The translations under genes and the position numbers were made by a program. The notes beneath the pieces were generated by a model that worked only from the letters and a program-made list of their open reading frames with translations, did not search any database and was not told the origin of the DNA. This document shows positions 23,335 to 34,516 of a stretch of 64,000 nt of DNA, piece by piece (the first letter of the stretch is position 1; the number at the start of each line of letters is the position of its first letter). The stretch lies in the NCBI GenBank assembly GCA_036172665.1, contig CM069875.1, positions 10,930,001-10,994,000 on the forward strand, written 5' to 3'. The DNA comes from Prosopocoilus inquinatus (Eukaryota; Arthropoda; Insecta; Coleoptera; Lucanidae).

Positions 23335-24036
23335 TATATAACATTTGTCTATTTTTAAATATGCCTAATTAACTTTTAAACATGTAGATAAATAAAAACA
23401 ATCACATATAATGTTGTACACGTGTAATAAAACATCAATTAAATCACTCAATGCCTTTAACGGAAGATAACAGCACAGGTACTTCACAATACGGCTGCAC
23501 TACGTTTCAATGTGACCTGACCTTAATACTTAGAACGCCCCAAAAAACTTTTTTTTCTTGAAAATTAGCTAATCTTGTGTTTTTATGTATCGAAAAAACA
23601 AATTTTCATCGTACCATCGGGTGCAAATAAAAGTAAACGACTCCTAAGAGAATTTTGCGTTACTTCATTTTAGTAACATTACAACAGCGATTAAAATTCT
23701 TTACTTTTCTGTGCACCCCATGCTATCCAGATGAAAAAACACCGTTTTTACTCTTTTTCAAGTCGATGATTAAAATTTCAAATAATAAGAAAACAACTCC
23801 AAAATAAATTTCCTCTGCAAAGGATATAAAAGCATGTTAGTTGTAATTTGTGTGTTTATTATAATCAATTTTTTGGACATCTTAAATTTTAAAAGGACGC
23901 AGTTTTGTTGTTGAAATAATATTTATCACCTAAAATCTGTAAAAGGTTCACCGGTTTGGAAACATTTAAAAAGATTCTTTAACTCTACAAAGTTGCGACC
24001 AAAAATTGACATCAGTTTAACAATACCTACTAAAGA
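23335..24036. other. no gene supported
   Basis: Contains 'gggtgcaaataaaagtaaac' (about 23620), which recurs near 62925, so it is a dispersed repeat. Confidence 0.35.
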
Positions 24037-24246
24037 TTTTGTTGGGTGGATACAATTATGAACTGACACTTGCGGGTGATTAACAAAATTAATTTTTTAA
24101 GTAAATTCATTTCCAGTTTTACTTTGTCTGTAAGTATGGTAAATAAGAACCAACATTTTTCAAAATCAAATATTGATTGACTTTCATTAATTATTGTTTG
24201 TCTTTGTCATTTGTATCAGTTCACAATTACAGCCACCCAACAAAAT
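24037..24246. mobile_element. hairpin MITE, 210 bp
   Basis: Begins 'ttttgttgggtggatacaat' and ends with the inverse 'cagccacccaacaaaatg'. The arms pair over about 32 bp. Confidence 0.6.
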
Positions 24247-25275
24247 GTACGTCAAAGTGAGCACTTTTTTTCCACGACCGTAATATAGGAGTAATACTTT
24301 TTATATTAAACGCTTTGTGAAAAATAATCATTTTTAAGTTTTTAAATTTTAGTTTTTTTTTCTACATCTAAGGTGGGTACTTACATTTCAGGAACTGTTT
24401 CGTTTCTGGGCTGTACTGAATTTTTGTTGTGTGAAATATTCCACCGGGAGCCACATTTCTGCTAGGCCATTCCATTTCCAGCGCAGATGCACCTACAATA
24501 AGTGTGGAAATTTGAATACACAAATGTCAAAATGTCTGTCCAAATTTTACTGCTAAATCAGCAAATGTCTGAAATTATAAATGTAACCATAGTAACTCGG
24601 ACCCAGTTTTATTGATTGCCGATATTCCTCGCAACGTACGGCTACATCGCACCTTGACATAAAAAAAATGTAACAATGGAGAAACGCAATTATTATTATT
24701 ATTTAGGGGGAATTAGAGACAAATTGGATTGGATTTGTTGTCAATTTGGCTGGGCTCGTGGAAATTGCAAATTGCGCCGTAGGAAACAGCTTATTTAGGG
24801 CTCGTTACCAGGAGACGGAATGAGTTCCTAGCACACGTGGGTGTTTGCACGAGAGGTCCGCAACAGCAACAGACATTTCACCTGAAACGGGAGGCAATTA
24901 TTCTCGAATTTTCCGCTTGATATTTTCATTGTAATTAATTTACTGCGCTTCAGCATACAATCTGAGTTAGCATCTCATGAGTATCAAAACAGGAAAATGC
25001 TTAGTAATGCAAAATGACACTGGAAGCTTATTTGCATAATTAAAACTCGGCAAATTGAACTCTACAGGGTGTTCAATATTAACAAACCAATTTACTGTAT
25101 TTAACTGAAACTGGAATAAACAAATCATTTTAAAAACTTTTTAAATTTAAAATAGTCAAAAAAATGCTGAAAATAAAATTATGTCTCTGAAAACTGCAAT
25201 TTCTTCTCTTGTTTAAAATTCAATTAAACTCTATTGGTTTTGAGAAATAATTTGAGTTAATAATCTGATTTATAA
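24247..25275. other. no gene supported
   Basis: Intergenic-looking. A stretch near 24590-24650 matches 16885-16945. A slightly GC-richer patch at 24700-24900 shows no convincing frame. Confidence 0.3.
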
Positions 25276-25310
25276 TTGAAATTAACCTCTGCCCACAATA
25301 ATTTTTATAT

Positions 25311-25359
25311 CCGTAGATACGAATTTCGGCAGCTAAGCTGCCATCTTCAGTACGCTACC
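25311..25359 (-). ncRNA. hammerhead-like ribozyme motif, family A, core intact
   Basis: Minus strand: GCGTA, CTGAAGA (complement of 25344-25350), stem II GGCAGC-TTA-GCTGCC, GAAA, stem III ATTCGTAT, C at the cleavage position, then TACGG pairing with GCGTA. All conserved core residues are present, but one base breaks the stem III palindrome (T for A). As in the other families, one extra base sits between CTGAAGA and stem II. Such an insertion is tolerated in at least one viroid hammerhead. Confidence 0.6.
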
Positions 25360-25413
25360 AACTTAAAAGCTCTAAAAAGATCTAAAAACAACCTGATCAT
25401 CCTAAAAGATATA

Positions 25414-26273
25414 CTAGGTGTATCAGAAATACGTGTGTTAATTTTAACAGGGAGTGCAGTTAGCTAAATGAAATATTTTTTCTATTTGACTTTTTTCATT
25501 ACATATTAAAATCTATACCCACCTCTGGTTAAGACCGGAAAATTCTGTTGTCATAGAAACGAGAAAAGTCGCATAAAAAAGTCAGTTGTAATGTCACATT
25601 TACTAAATTTGAACAGAAATTGCGTTTTAACTTGTCGGAGACAAATAATTGTTTATCATTATAGGTTTCCATAATCCTTATACACAGCGAAGGAAAACTG
25701 TAATTGCACGTAACTATTGCACTTTTAAAATTTGCCAAACTGTCAAATGCGATACACCTTGCTGAAGGGCGTGTCTTCGGGTAATTGTACCAGCAACAGT
25801 TACAGAATCCAAAATGTTTCTTCAACATTCAGTACGAGATCTGTCACAGTCTTGGGCTTGAAGTTGAAATTAATCATGATCCTGGAGAATTTGGACAGTT
25901 GATTGAAACGTATGCCTATTGGCTAGTATACCATTAGGAAATGAACCGCAGTCTTCGTGCTTCCATTCAACATTTTCACAAGCTCTACGATAAACCATGA
26001 GAGTATCTGTTAATTCTTGATTAAAAAAGTTGTGTGTGTTTATAAAAATGACAACTGTCTTGACACATTATACATAATTGTATCCGCCATGGTTGCCATG
26101 GTTTTTCGAAAGGAGGTTCAGTTCAAACACCAAACGACTCGTTTGCTCAAAAATAGGGGTAAAAAATCACGAAAAAATTGGCAATTTTTCTAAAATGCCA
26201 CAAAGTAAAATTGTTCAGCTTAGCGCGTTCTCCTATGGTTTAAAATTAACACACGTATTTCTGATACACCCAG
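25414..26273. mobile_element. TIR element nested in the PLE, TATA duplication, transposase relic
   Basis: Ends 'ctaggtgtatcagaaatacg' and the inverse of 'cgtatttctgatacacccag' pair over about 34 bp. TATA flanks both sides (25410-25413, 26274-26277). Inside, the minus strand reads ITRRHALQQGVSHLTVWQIL, which resembles the helix-turn-helix of IS630/mariner-type transposases, with stops nearby. Confidence 0.65.
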
Positions 26274-26461
26274 TATATGTCTAAATGTAAGTAAATGTAA
26301 ATTAGTATGTAAAGATCTAAAATTAACCGTCAGAAAAACCTTACAAATAAGTTCTAACCGAACAACACGGAAATACGGAAATAAACAGTCCAAAGACCCG
26401 AAAAAAACTTCTTATTCTAACGAATAAATAAGTATAAATTCCCTGTTATTTGATACCTAGA

Positions 26462-28077
26462 CAATGTATAAAGAATTGCTCTTCTTTGAGCTCTTATAGT
26501 TTATTTACATTTCATCGTGAATTTTTGTAGGTAGTCAATACAATATCTCATCTACAGAAATTTCTCAACAGATTGAATCTATTAGTTATTATGTATACTA
26601 GGTTGTTGAATTTTGAAAAAGGTAATTTTTCTCAAAATTTTCAAATGGAACACCCTGTATGTCTAAACTCTTGTGAAATACTGCCTTAATGAGTTTTCAT
26701 AATACGCCAAATATTTTTGTCCAAACTAAAGAAATCGCGAGACATCAATAAAAGAATTTTTTTCTTTCAATATTAACAATAATTGAAGTTGGTTCTTGTC
26801 CGATGAAAATTGTAAGTACAAAGTTTTTTTAATCTCGAACCGAGAGATTAAAAAAAACTTTATACTTACAATTTTCATCGGACAAGAACCAACTTTCAAT
26901 ATCTACGTTATTTAGCCTTTCCGTCCGGTTTTTCTGTTTCAGTTAGACGATAAATCAATGAATATGTTTTATTTTGTGTTCAAAGTTATTGATTATGTTC
27001 CTATTAAACTAATTCCTATTTTCCTTTACTTTGAAAATATTTAAACAACTTTATTAAAATAATTTTAAAAAATAAAATTTAAAATTACGTTGCCGTTTGC
27101 TAGAAAATAGGAAAACAGTTGCCATGAATTTTTAATTGACAGAACAATTGTTTAGATTAGTGAGACAGTACTTTTGCACCTACACCTAATAGCGGAAAGC
27201 AATCAAATCTGTATTTTGGCGTCAAGATTACAAGAAGTAAGAAGTATTTACAAGAAGCTGAGAAACAATTTAAATATTTAATATAAATTTTCTAGATCCA
27301 ATGGATCCTTGTCATTCTTAATTTGTTCACTGTTTCCTGTTATTTTCTAATTTAATACTTATTATTCTGAATTTGTACACTATTTTGTTATTTTCTAATT
27401 CATTAATTAAATTAACTAATATTTGTTAATTTATCAACAAAATAAAACAGAGGTACCGGTAGAAAAGACTAAAAAACGTTAATATTTTAATTAAAAAATG
27501 AGTAATTGCTGTTTCGCGATTTGTTCAGTTTGGACAAAAACATTTGGAGTTTTATGAAAGCTCATTAAGGCAGTGTTTCACAAGAGTTTAGATATACAGG
27601 GTGTTCCATATGAAAATTTTGAGAAAAATTAACTTTCCCAAAACTCAACACCCTGTACACATAATAACTAATAGATTGAATCTGTTTTGAAATTTCTGTA
27701 GATGAGATATTGTATTATCTACCTGCAAAATTTCACGATGAAATGTAAATAAATAATCAAACTATAAGAGGTCAAAGTAGAGCAATTTTTATACACTATC
27801 ATTAATATCTTACAAATTCTTAAATAGAACTTCCGAAATTTTTGGTTATTAGGTACTCGTTATGCGTACTTTCTAAATATGTAAAAATATACTGGGTATT
27901 CCATTTAAAAAAATATAACTTTGGTATGGCTGTCAGTTACTGAACAACCTGTATAGCCAGAAATAATTTTAGAAAATAGAGCTAACTGAGTCACACCTCA
28001 GCTCGTTTGAATTTCTTTTCTATCTTGTATACTTTGGACGATAGAGAAGACCGCGGCATTCGGTGGACATCCTGTAC
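26462..28077. mobile_element. fold-back insertion nested in the PLE
   Basis: Arms at about 26465-26740 and 27515-27800 are inverted copies, including 'gcctacagaaattt'-like and 'ggaacaccctgtat' blocks. Inside is a near-perfect 120-bp palindrome (26777-26898), and at the right a separate 'ggtggacatcctgtacatta' end. The PLE sequence resumes at 28078. Confidence 0.6.
26777..26898. repeat. near-perfect palindrome, 60-bp arms
   Basis: 'gttggttcttgtccgatgaa' runs in to a centre at 26838/26839 (cgaac/cgaga) and back out. The arm matches the sequence beside the family C hammerhead hairpins at 29150-29190 and 51700-51735, so this looks like a head-to-head junction of that repeat with its ribozyme lost. 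Confidence 0.7.
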
Positions 28078-28391
28078 ATTATGTATAAATCGTCAAAAAA
28101 ACAACCTACACATGAGAGCAAATCACACCCACACACCTTAAGTTAAGAGCACTTTAGGAAAATTTTTATCTCGGAGAATCCTCTCCTTAAAAAATCTCCA
28201 GTGCAAGTGCGCTCAACTGTCTCTAACAGCCCTTTATATATGATTTAGGTAGCGACATCTTGCGGATGATTTTTGGCATAACAAGTTCGACATCTAGCGG
28301 CCAATTTTTGACTTAAGATCTAAAAAATAATAATGATAATCATAATAAACATATATATCTAAATATGAACCGTCAAATAGCAACCTACAAA

Positions 28392-28662
28392 TTAGAGTAA
28401 ATCAAATAATACGGAATTAGGTATTGGTCTGTTGTCTGAATTCAATAAATTGTTTTTATTTTTCCGAATAAAAACACTTTCGTAAGCATTTAATTCCCTA
28501 TTATTTGAAACTTCCTTAATGAGTTTTAAATTATCCTTAATAATACTGTGTCTTGTATTGTTAATATGTTGTGCAACACTTGATTTCTCAAACCTATTGC
28601 ACCTGTAGTGACTTATATGTTCTTTAAAACGTGTTAACATATTTCTTTTTGTTTGTGCAATA
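28392..28662 (-). pseudogene. Penelope-like family A GIY-YIG endonuclease remnant (C-terminal half)
   Basis: Minus strand reads YIAQTKRNMLTRFKEHISHY then NRFEKSSVAQHINNTRHSI, ending NSVLFDLL and a stop. This is the 'YIGQTKRxxxxRxxEH...KSSVAxH' half of the nuclease. The YIG Gly is Ala. The N-terminal GIY half is cut off by the TIR element starting at 28666. It resembles the family B ORF at 50409-50852 (KSSVALHML). Confidence 0.65.
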
Positions 28663-28784
28663 TACAGGGTGGGCCAATAGTCGGTGGATAGGGCTATATT
28701 AATGCAGATTTTGAAAATCTGTTTTCGCTATTACTTACCTGTGATATAGATGCATGATTTAAAATTAGTTACAATTAAAAAACA

Positions 28785-29165
28785 AAATGTACCATCAACT
28801 TGTACCATTTCTTATTCATAATAAAATATTACCTGATAATCAGTCAGGTTTCAGGGCTGGGTGCAGTACCACGACTGCTCTCTTAAAAATTAAGAACGAT
28901 ATTCTAAAGGCTACAGAAGAGGAGACACGTCTGTTCTGATATTATTGGATTACTCTAAGGCCTTTGATACCATCGATCATAAACTGTTAACCGCAAAATT
29001 TCATTACTTTGGCTTGTCTGGCGGTGCTTCTAGTCTCTTGAGTTCTTATCTCTGCCGATTTACATTCTAAATTAAATTGTAATTGGCATTGTTACGCTGA
29101 TGACACAAATTTATTTTCACTTCAATTCAGCCGATTTGGTGACCACCGAGAAAATTACCAGTACA
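28785..29165 (+). pseudogene. non-LTR retrotransposon reverse transcriptase, fragment 1
   Basis: Reads HQLVPFLIHNKILPDNQSGF, RAGCSTTTALLKIKNDILKA, then (frameshift) LLDYSKAFDTIDHKLL and HYFGLSGGASSLLSSYL. It then jumps to ADLHSKLNCNWHCYADDTN. The DYSKAFDTIDH and YADD motifs place it in the Jockey/CR1-like group. The segment with the SGxPQGS motif is deleted. Confidence 0.75.
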
Positions 29166-29189
29166 AAGTTTTTTAAATCTCGAACCGGA

Positions 29190-29270
29190 CAGAATTATGA
29201 AGGAAAACCACTCAACGTTTCGCTATAGATTTATAGCTTCGTCAGACGAAGACGAGTGTCAAATCTCAAG
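29190..29270 (-). ncRNA. hammerhead-like motif, family C, core intact, stem I disturbed
   Basis: Minus strand: CTGACGA (complement of 29239-29245), GCTATA/TATAGC hairpin with an AATC loop, GAAA, ACGT, T at the cleavage site, then GAGTGG. CACTC, which should pair with GAGTG, is separated from the core by eight extra bases (GTCTTCGT). Confidence 0.5.
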
Positions 29271-29532
29271 AACTATTCGGTTTAGGTAGATAATACCCTT
29301 ATAATAAATTTATCTACTCTTAAAGAGGAATCGAAATAAACCATAATATACAGTACGTTGCATTTAAAAAAGAACATAACTTTGGTCTGGCACAGCCATA
29401 CGGAACTCCTTGTGTAATTGTAACTAATTTTAAATCATGCATCTATATCACAGGTAAGTAATAGCGAAAACAGATTTTCAAAATCTGCATAAATATAGCC
29501 GCTATCCACCGAATACGCACTATTGGCCCACC

Positions 29533-30650
29533 CATCCCTTAATAACACTTTTTCGAATTTTCAGCCCATCACATCCGGTACGCCCCAGGGTTCCATTATT
29601 GTTCCTCTGTTATTTGTCCTATATCCTGCCGATTTACATTCTAAATTAAATTGTAATCGGGATTGTTACGCTGATGACACAAAAATTATTTTTACTTCAA
29701 TTCAGCCGATTTGGTGACCACCGAGAAAATTATCAGTACAAAGTTTTTTAAATCTCGAACCGAACAGAATTATGAAGGGAAAACACTCGTCTTCGTCTGA
29801 CGAAGCTATAAATCTATAGCGAAACGTTGAGTGTTTTCCCTTCATAATTCTGTCCAGTTTTGTCCAATTAGAGAAAATTATCAATGAAAATTTTAAACAT
29901 TTGCTCGCTGCGTCTACAGATCATTCCCTGCATTTAAATAATAAATCTCAGGCTATTGTTTTTGGAAAAAATCGCATAAGTGTTACAGACAATTTACAAA
30001 TTTTCATTGATTCTCATAAACTTTCATTTTTATGTGTGTATGAGTGTTAATAATCTTGGTCTCATTTTTGATTCACATTTACGATTTACGCATCATGTTA
30101 ATAAATTAACACGAAAATCTTTTGGAATTTTAAAGTGTTTATATGCCAATAAACATTTTCTAAATAAATCTCTACGTATACAATTGTGTGAAACACTAAT
30201 TTTATCTAGATTTAATTATGATGATGTTGTTTACGGTCCATGCCTTGACTTATCTTCTGCTAATAGAATTAAAAAAAATTCAAAATGCGTGTCTGAGATT
30301 TATTTTTAACTTAAAACCACGTGATCATGTGAGCTTTAAATTGTCTAAAGCCAGATGGTTAAGTATGATAGATAGAAGAGCTTTACATATGGGTTGCTTA
30401 GTGCATAAAGTAATGTTATCGTCTACACCGTGTTACTTAAACCTCTACTTATAACTCAAATTGAACTACACGAAGTCAATATGAGACGTAGGAGCTTACT
30501 TGACAGTCCGATTCACTCCACCTCTTCTTTCGAGCGGTCTTTTTCGTTTTCTGGGTTGTACAATTCACTGACTAAGGAACTTCGTTCTCAGTCTTTAGTA
30601 CAATTTAAAAGAAACTTAAATATAAGATTATCAGCCAGTAAACAGTAACC
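29533..30650 (+). pseudogene. non-LTR retrotransposon reverse transcriptase, fragment 2, interrupted
   Basis: Starts abruptly at the TIR boundary: SLNNTFSNFQPITSGTPQGS, LLFVLYPADLHSKLN, CYADDTKIIFTS. The frame is then broken by a 160-bp insertion (about 29707-29868) holding a hammerhead hairpin. It resumes as INENFKHLLAASTDHSLHLN, NKSQAIVFGK, then frameshifts into LGLIFDSHLRFTHHVNKLTR, LCETLILSRFNYDDVVYGPC and RWLSMIDRRALHMGCLVHK. It ends SLVQFKRNLNIRL and a stop near 30647. This is the Jockey/CR1-like RT thumb and C-terminal domain. Several frame breaks make it a pseudogene. Confidence 0.8.
29762..29855 (+). ncRNA. hammerhead-like motif, family C, with long stem I
   Basis: CTGACGA (29797-29803), GCTATA/TATAGC hairpin, GAAA (29821-29824), ACGT, T, then GAGTG. 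The flanks 29762-29788 and 29829-29855 are inverted copies of about 27 bp (GAATTATGAAGGGAAAACAC and its inverse), forming stem I. Eight extra bases (GTCTTCGT) lie between stem I and the core on the 5' side. Confidence 0.55.
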
Positions 30651-30699
30651 AACAGGTAAAGAATTACCTTTAATTGTCGTATTATTTTGTTCAGCAAGT

Positions 30700-30770
30700 T
30701 ACATTTATTTATGCCTTACATTATTTATGCCTTACATTCATTTATGCCTTACATTTATTTATACATTACA
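30700..30770 (+). repeat. tandem repeat of about 16-18 bp
   Basis: Four units of the form 'tttatgccttacatttattt', directly after the RT remnant. It could be the 3' tail repeat of the non-LTR element. Confidence 0.6.
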
Positions 30771-31269
30771 CGTCTGTTAAATTAGACAAATTACAATTTC
30801 CGATAATTACCTTTTCTGAAAATGGTAATGATTAAAGACGACTTGACAGATAACATTTAAAAAAATTTAAAGTTTTCAAAATTAACTAGTATAAAACTTT
30901 GGTAAAATCTGTGAATTCGTAATTAATCTATGGCATTTTGAGGAAGAATAATTACAGGAAACTGTAATTTGTCTACTTGTTTTGCTTTCAACTGTAGGTG
31001 CAACAGAGACTAACTTTAAAATGTTGGATGAGAACGATTATGTCGATGACAAAAAGAAACAACTTTTATTTAAATAAATTTTTAATATCTTAGTTTTTCG
31101 AGAAAAAAAATTAAAATGTACAAAAACATGAGGATTTGTTTCTTAATCACGTATTGTTTTTGTTAAGTTTAAAGCTTTACAACGCTCGATAAACCTCAGA
31201 AATTAACAGGGTTGACATTTTTTAAATCCTGAAAATTTTTCTATTTTCATAAAAATTCAAAATCTCTGC
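30771..31269. other. no gene supported
   Basis: AT-rich sequence; nothing recognised. Confidence 0.35.
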
Positions 31270-31640
31270 CAACTTAGTATTCACGAAGAGTGGCCTATTA
31301 GATTTATTAGTATTAATCAGTAACGAACTATTTAAATAATATAAAATCAATCATGACGTACTTTCGGTTGTGTCGGAAGTCGATAGTAACTTTATTTTAA
31401 ATGGAATATTCCGTATATTATTAAATTTTTGAATTCCACTTTCAGTTCTACACCTTTTGTATTCATATGCATCATTTAATAATATACGGGGTGCTCCATT
31501 TAAAATAAGTTACTATCGACATCCGGTACAACCGTACGTCAGGACTGATTTTATATTACTTCAATAGATCTTCATCGATTATTGCTAAGAAGTAGCTTCC
31601 CTTATATTCCAATAGGCCACTCACCGTGAATATCCCTGTA
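31270..31640. repeat. fold-back repeat with ACTTCCGG-type palindromes
   Basis: Imperfect inverted repeat centred near 31456. The outer parts share 'ggcctattag' and its inverse and 'tattcacg'; the inner parts share 'atagtaactttattttaaat' and its inverse. One arm has 'acttccg...cggaagt'-like sequence, related to blocks at 1741, 52555, 63504 and 63758. Confidence 0.6.
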
Positions 31641-33919
31641 TTTATGTATTAGACTTTTCATGCTATTAGTGGCTTTACTACGGTATAATAACAGACGGAT
31701 TATTAGCCTTTTTTATTATTTCATTCATTATTATTTTTAATGTTTCAATGTTTTCAGTGTTCAAACCTGATTTTTATAAACCTCTGGCAGCATAAAAAGT
31801 CAAATACAAAAATATGGTGTTTATGGTGCTAGATATTTTGAGCATTCATGAGGATGGTAGAATTTTCATTTTTTAAAGACATCAAATATGTTTATCTCTA
31901 ATCTTAATCAAACATTGTAAAGTTTCAAACCTGCTAAAACAACCTACCTACGCATAAGATTACAGATTATCATGTTTTCACATAATTTAATGTTTTTTCT
32001 AGAAAACTATCGAATATATTATTTGATCAACAGCATATTTTGACGGTTGAACTTAGAAGCGACATGCATGCAGCGAATAAATTCTCGGCCACAAACTACT
32101 TGACCAGTTTTTTATTTAGAATATTAAAATTACATTTGTATGAAGCCTATTAATACAAAGTCTAATAGCAATTGTTTTTCTTTTAAATAATTTAATGTTT
32201 TGTAAAAATGCGGAATCATAAAGCAGGACAAATCTTATAACGAAATTTTGGATTATTTCGGTAGTGTGTATTTCCTCCGTGGCAATGGTTACTCTTCTAA
32301 TTAATTTACTCTTGTAAGGGTGTATTCACATTGCACGTAAAAACGGAAACGGTAAACCAATGAGAATCTCTAATTTGCTATGCGAGTTTATCAAGGTTGC
32401 ACAAGTTTAACTTTCTACGGCACGTAATATCGTCATTTTGACATTTCAAAATAAACACAGCCTCTATTGTATTGTAGTCCATTATGTCACTGTGTGGTGG
32501 TTTTATTCGTTTTTAGTTAGAATCTATTACGCCTACTTATTTCCCGCTGTTCATTTTACAGAAATACAGAACCTATCTAAATCAACTGAAGATTAAAGCA
32601 TAGGAAATGACACAGGTTAATGTCATCAACATCAAGCCCATTGAAATTCGAAATATTTAATTTACGTGACAAGTGAAAGTTATAATAATTAAGGAACGGA
32701 TTTTAGGTAAAATGCCTTCCTTCAGTTTTAAGGTTTTAAAGATTTTTTGCACATATTTTCGTTTCACCAGAAATAGAATTATTTGACCAAATTTTATTTC
32801 ACCAAAATTACCTTTTTTCCAATTTTTTTCACCTATTGCAGCTTTTTCCACCTAATTTGTCTTTTTGTCACCTAAATAAAACCTTTTCATTTTTATATAT
32901 AAGCGAGATTTTTTCTTACTATCGACACCTTCAAACATCATTACCCTCAATGTGACTGACACAATGGTCCTAAAATCGTGTCATAAGAAAATAAGCCAAA
33001 AGATAAAATCTGTGAAAGAAAGGTATTCTCTGTAGCTGAATCAAATAAGCGAGTAAATATATTCCAAGTTTTAAATGGTAATTATAATTCTGCAGAGTTT
33101 GTGTGATGTTAAAGACGGTTTTATGATAGAAATACTTTCCACACTCACAATCTTAAGCTGTCTTTAGGCGTTACATACATTTGCGCGATTTAATTTTATA
33201 CAAAATTCTGGATGACGACTTTAATTTTAATGTTCTACTTAATTTTATTGGAACTTTTTAAACGCTTACTATGAGAAAATAAAAACCTAACTTCATAATT
33301 AAGTCACCTAAAGTAGTCCAAGCATTAGGTCCACCATTTCAAATATTTAACAGTAAAAGTTGACAATCCAAAATGTTTTTAAACCTACAATTAATGAGAT
33401 TAGATTGTCAACTTTTGTCAAATATTTGAAATGTTAGAACTTTAGACGAGTTCACTAATTTAGAGTTATTAAGTTTGTAGCTGCACTGATGATGAACCAG
33501 GTCTGGTTCAAAAGTACTATGCATTAAAAAAAAAGATACACGAATCGAGTATTTTATTCTTCTTCCCTCGAATTCAATTAAATTTTTAGTTATTTAATTT
33601 TAATGCACGTTTTCAAAAACCAACATGAGAAAATAAACACCTAATTTCTTAATTTAAGTCGCCTAAATTGGGTACCGTTTTTATGTGCAATGTGAATCCA
33701 TATTCAGAAGTAACATGTGAAATTGAGTTCTTAAGAATATAACGCCATTCTAGCGAAAATGTAAGAGAAAATTTTCGACCAGTGAATCAAATGGAAGCAG
33801 TAAAGCCGGTAGAAGAAGCATGTAACATTTTAGATATGTACTATATTAGAAACCCTAAGTCAATCAACCTCCGGACATTTGCATTCCATAATTCAGTTGA
33901 AAGGTTCACCGAATACTAA
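31641..33919. other. intergenic; one inverted repeat, no gene
   Basis: A clear inverted repeat is at 33337-33434 (arms 'catttcaaatatttaacagt' and inverse, continuing 'aaagttgacaat'). The rest shows no frame or repeat I can assign. The short minus-strand frame at 32657-32851 is low-complexity. Confidence 0.35.
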
Positions 33920-34043
33920 GAGCCGATTTCATAATAGGACTTTAAATTTAAAGTTACTTTAACCTAAAAAATACATTTGTTTCCCTATTCTTAAAGTGAC
34001 TTTAAATTAAAGCTTCCTTAAAGTCTGATTATGAAAACGGTCA
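33920..34043. mobile_element. 124-bp MITE (copy 1), TAA target duplication
   Basis: Near-palindromic: 'gagccgatttcataatagga' and the inverse of 'gattatgaaaacggtca', with TAA on both sides. The inner part has 'ctttaaatttaaagtt'. The same element is at 43843-43966. Confidence 0.75.
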
Positions 34044-34448
34044 TAAGAACCACTGTTTTCTTTCGTTTTATTTAGTATGGCAATAGTTGTAAGTTGATCA
34101 GTTATCATAGTTACCGAAATTTAGAAGTAAGGTTTAAACTAATGAAAGTTTATTGTTCTGCTTTATGTTTCCCCAACTGTACTTAATAACATCAAAATAA
34201 AAACTAATTGAATTAGTTATTTCAGAAACAACAAATTTGCCATTTGAAAAACGTTTCACTTGGGTTGTCTCTGAAATAATTGATTCAATTATATTATTGC
34301 TGGGACAAACGAATCAAAAGATGTGCATTCCATTCACTACGGAGTTCATTCACTTAAAAAAATTGAATAATGGCTTGTAATTTAATATAAGTGTTCGAGG
34401 GAACACAAGCTTCTGAGTGTGACATTCTTTGATTGTAACTCTGCGAAA
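34044..34448. other. region upstream of the CMP-sialic acid synthetase start codon
   Basis: Should contain the promoter and 5' leader of the synthetase gene. I see no clear TATA box, and the start site cannot be placed. Confidence 0.3.
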
Positions 34449-34516
34449 ATGAAATGCTTGTTCGAACTGATTGCGTGTTTTCTGAGTTTCGCAGTTAGCT
34501 GTCAGCATTTCAAGTG
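34449..34516 (+). CDS. CMAS: CMP-sialic acid synthetase (N-acylneuraminate cytidylyltransferase), exon 1: signal peptide
   Basis: First of five exons of the enzyme that joins CTP and sialic acid to give CMP-sialic acid, the donor for sialyltransferases. The ATG has a good context (gcgaaaATG). The exon encodes MKCLFELIACFLSFAVSCQH then FK and a split codon; the hydrophobic core and small residues before QH look like a cleavable signal peptide. This fits insect forms of the enzyme, reported in the secretory pathway (Golgi in Drosophila) rather than the nucleus as in vertebrates. The donor is gtaagt at 34517, phase 2. The whole assembled protein is 251 codons, and all four exon junctions keep the frame, which strongly supports the model. 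Confidence 0.85.

Larger units (their letters stand above)
25276..28400 (-). mobile_element. Penelope-like family A (copy 2), split by nested insertions
   Basis: Inverted copy of the terminus seen at 885-1277 (25276-25410 and 26278-26460). It continues at 28078-28200 with the part matching 740-865, and up to the GIY-YIG remnant at 28392-28662. The element is interrupted by a TIR element (25414-26273) and a larger fold-back insertion (about 26462-28077). Confidence 0.65.
28666..29532. mobile_element. TIR element with captured reverse transcriptase fragment
   Basis: The left end 'cagggtgggccaatagtcgg' and the right end (inverse of 'aatacgcactattggcccacc') pair, and the inner 100 bp also pair ('cttacctgtgatatagatgc' type). 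Between them lie a non-LTR reverse transcriptase fragment and a family C hammerhead motif. A related lone end is at 21055-21260. Confidence 0.6.
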
